From Pirellulaceae bacterium (GTDB lineage: Bacteria; Planctomycetota; Planctomycetia; Pirellulales; Pirellulaceae): a DNA stretch of 7,250 nt. Below are positions 6,271 through 7,250 of this stretch, in pieces. The translations under genes and the position numbers were made by a program. The notes below the pieces were generated by a model that saw only the letters and a program-made list of their open reading frames with translations, was not told the origin of the DNA and did no database searches. Numbering within the stretch: the first letter of the stretch is position 1; the number at the start of each line of letters is the position of its first letter. The stretch is taken from positions 1 through 7,250 of the forward strand of contig JABDKS010000429.1 in assembly GCA_013002105.1 (NCBI GenBank). Direction: 5' to 3'.

Positions 6271-7077
6271 ATGTGCCTTTTGATCAGCTGCGAATCGGGA
6301 GGTCAACGTGTTCCCGAGCAACTGATAGAGAATCACGCAGTCCACCTATCCGCGTCGCCCGATCGGCGGGAGCAGCGGCAAGCGACACCGCGTAACAAGC
6401 ACGCCCACCGACGATCGCCACCGAACTCCGATTCGTTTGCAAGTCTTCCCGAATCACTTTCCCATGATGCAGCGGCGCGATACGCGGCACGGCGGATCGC
6501 CGAGCGTTTGCAAGCCCCGCTGATCCAGCACGACTATTCACTCGACTTGATCGACGTCACTCGATCGTTGCGTCATCGTCGACTTTATTCGTCGCTCACA
6601 CGGGGCTGCGATGAGCACCAGAAAGCGTGGCTGATCGATCATGTTTATCAGCCCTATCGTGATCGCGTTCGCAGTGCGATCGGTCAGCAGTTGTGCCGGC
6701 AAGTGTATGTGGTGCATTTATCCATCCGCAGTTTTGACCAGTTCAGTCCCAAGCAAAAACGGCGTCGCGCGGACGTCGGGTTACTGTACGATCCAGCGGT
6801 GGTGGACGAAGTCGACTTGTGTGCCGATTGGCTCGAAGAAATGTATTTCGGTGTCGAAATGCTCAAGGTTCGTCGCAACTATCCGCGACGCGGCACGGTC
6901 GACAGTCTGACGCGGGCAATGCGAACCGAGTTTTCTGGACAGAACTATCTGGGTGTCGAAGTCCTTTTGAATCGAGCCTGGGCGGCGCGCGACGTAGCGC
7001 TGCGAGATGAAGCCATTGATGCGATGTGTACGAGTCTACAAGCGGTTCTGCAGCCGATCCAAAATGCAGCCGCGTAA
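6271..7077 (+). CDS. N-formylglutamate amidohydrolase-family protein, possibly inactive
   Basis: A 268-residue cytoplasmic protein of the N-formylglutamate amidohydrolase family (Pfam PF05013), whose studied members hydrolyse N-formylglutamate in histidine breakdown with a bound metal. Family blocks are clear: LLISCESGGQRVP (3-15), LSH (63-65), DVTRSLRHRRLYS (95-107), HLSIRSF (149-155), RRADVGLLYDPA (165-176), RRNYPRRGTVDSLT (201-214) and NYLGVEVLLNRAW (225-237). Two usual histidines are replaced: CEHGG is CESGG (S9), and HLSVHSF is HLSIRSF (R153). Both are expected to sit at the metal site, so the protein may be inactive or have changed chemistry. Residues 20-62 form a hydrophilic Arg/Ser-rich insertion longer than usual. 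ATG at 6271 is the start: TGA at 6259-6261 closes the frame upstream. No Shine-Dalgarno. No other histidine-breakdown gene is nearby. Confidence 0.85.
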   Translation: MCLLISCESGGQRVPEQLIENHAVHLSASPDRREQRQATPRNKHAHRRSPPNSDSFASLPESLSHDAAARYAARRIAERLQAPLIQHDYSLDLIDVTRSLRHRRLYSSLTRGCDEHQKAWLIDHVYQPYRDRVRSAIGQQLCRQVYVVHLSIRSFDQFSPKQKRRRADVGLLYDPAVVDEVDLCADWLEEMYFGVEMLKVRRNYPRRGTVDSLTRAMRTEFSGQNYLGVEVLLNRAWAARDVALRDEAIDAMCTSLQAVLQPIQNAAA

Positions 7078-7118
7078 ACCCCAAGTTCACCGCGGCGGCG
7101 CAACCCCATCGGTCCAAA

Positions 7119-7140
7119 GTAGGGCCGGCTCCCACCGGCC
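7119..7140 (+). repeat. GTAG-headed palindrome (REP-like), copy 3
   Basis: GTAG at 7119-7122 directly precedes the inverted repeat GGCCGG (7123-7128) and CCGGCC (7135-7140) with a six-base loop. The stem sequence differs from the copies near 1182 and 1257, but the GTAG-plus-palindrome layout is the same. It lies 42 bases past the stop of the amidohydrolase-family gene and could also terminate its transcript, although no T-run follows. Confidence 0.5.
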
Positions 7141-7141
7141 G

Positions 7142-7228
7142 ATTACATCCCGCCAATTACATCCCGCCATATGCGCAATCTCATCCAGTTGATTTCATCC
7201 ACTCGATAGCGTGCCGTTGATCGCGTGC
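7142..7228. repeat. Tandem array, 14-base period, downstream of the amidohydrolase-family gene
   Basis: Two identical units of ATTACATCCCGCCA (7142-7155 and 7156-7169) are followed by diverged units that keep the 14-base step. Shifted by three bases, units such as AGTTGATTTCATCC (7187-7200), ACTCGATAGCGTGC (7201-7214) and CGTTGATCGCGTGC (7215-7228) share six-base ends in pairs. The array lies between two palindromes (7119-7140 and 7233-7250). No gene is visible here. Confidence 0.6.
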
Positions 7229-7232
7229 AGTT

Positions 7233-7250
7233 GGCCGGTAGGGACCGGCC
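7233..7250. repeat. Palindrome at the window edge, possibly another REP-like copy
   Basis: GGCCGGT (7233-7239), loop AGGG, ACCGGCC (7244-7250) is a perfect seven-pair inverted repeat that reaches the last base. Its reverse complement, GGCCGGTCCCTACCGGCC, matches 16 of 18 bases of the 7123-7140 palindrome, so the two may be an inverted pair around the array. It also holds GTAG at 7238-7241 followed by GGACCGGCC, which could instead be the first half of a new GTAG-headed stem cut by the window end. Confidence 0.4.

Overview
The window reads as a chromosomal segment of a planctomycete close to Rhodopirellula (family Pirellulaceae). This rests on moderate GC content, frequent non-ATG starts (TTG for truB, GTG for coaB), a lack of clear Shine-Dalgarno sequences, a PPxxSFxWI-type SH3 protein typical of planctomycetes, and widely spaced genes. 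The taxonomic call is inference from sequence character; no database search was possible.

Layout: bases 1-218 hold no gene I can name. truB (219-1103, +) converges on pyrD (1329-2255, -), and a cluster of palindromic repeats fills the gap between them. To the right of pyrD, and in the same minus orientation, lie a stand-alone coaB (2424-3062), a small TerB-like gene (3073-3435) and a long secreted SH3-domain gene (3689-5701). A 569-base divergent region follows, then an N-formylglutamate amidohydrolase-family gene (6271-7077, +) and a repeat-rich tail to the window end.

The genes are mostly core metabolism: tRNA and RNA pseudouridylation (TruB), the fourth step of pyrimidine synthesis (PyrD, class 1B), and the cysteine-ligation step of coenzyme A synthesis (CoaB). 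The TerB-like gene and coaB are 10 bases apart and probably co-transcribed; pyrD follows 168 bases later and may share the message or have its own promoter. The SH3 protein looks exported and planctomycete-specific. The amidohydrolase-family protein has lost two histidines normally conserved in that family, so its activity is doubtful.

The most unusual content is intergenic. (1) Perfect or near-perfect palindromes are each preceded directly by the tetranucleotide GTAG (1182-1203, 1257-1278, 7119-7140), the layout of REP elements mobilised by RAYT transposases. (2) Degenerate tandem arrays with a strict 14- or 15-base period occur in four separate intergenic gaps (2310-2389, 3497-3595, 6034-6078, 7142-7228). 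The two 15-base arrays share an ATT..GCAC core in the same orientation relative to the gene downstream. Together these suggest a genome-wide class of small intergenic repeats.
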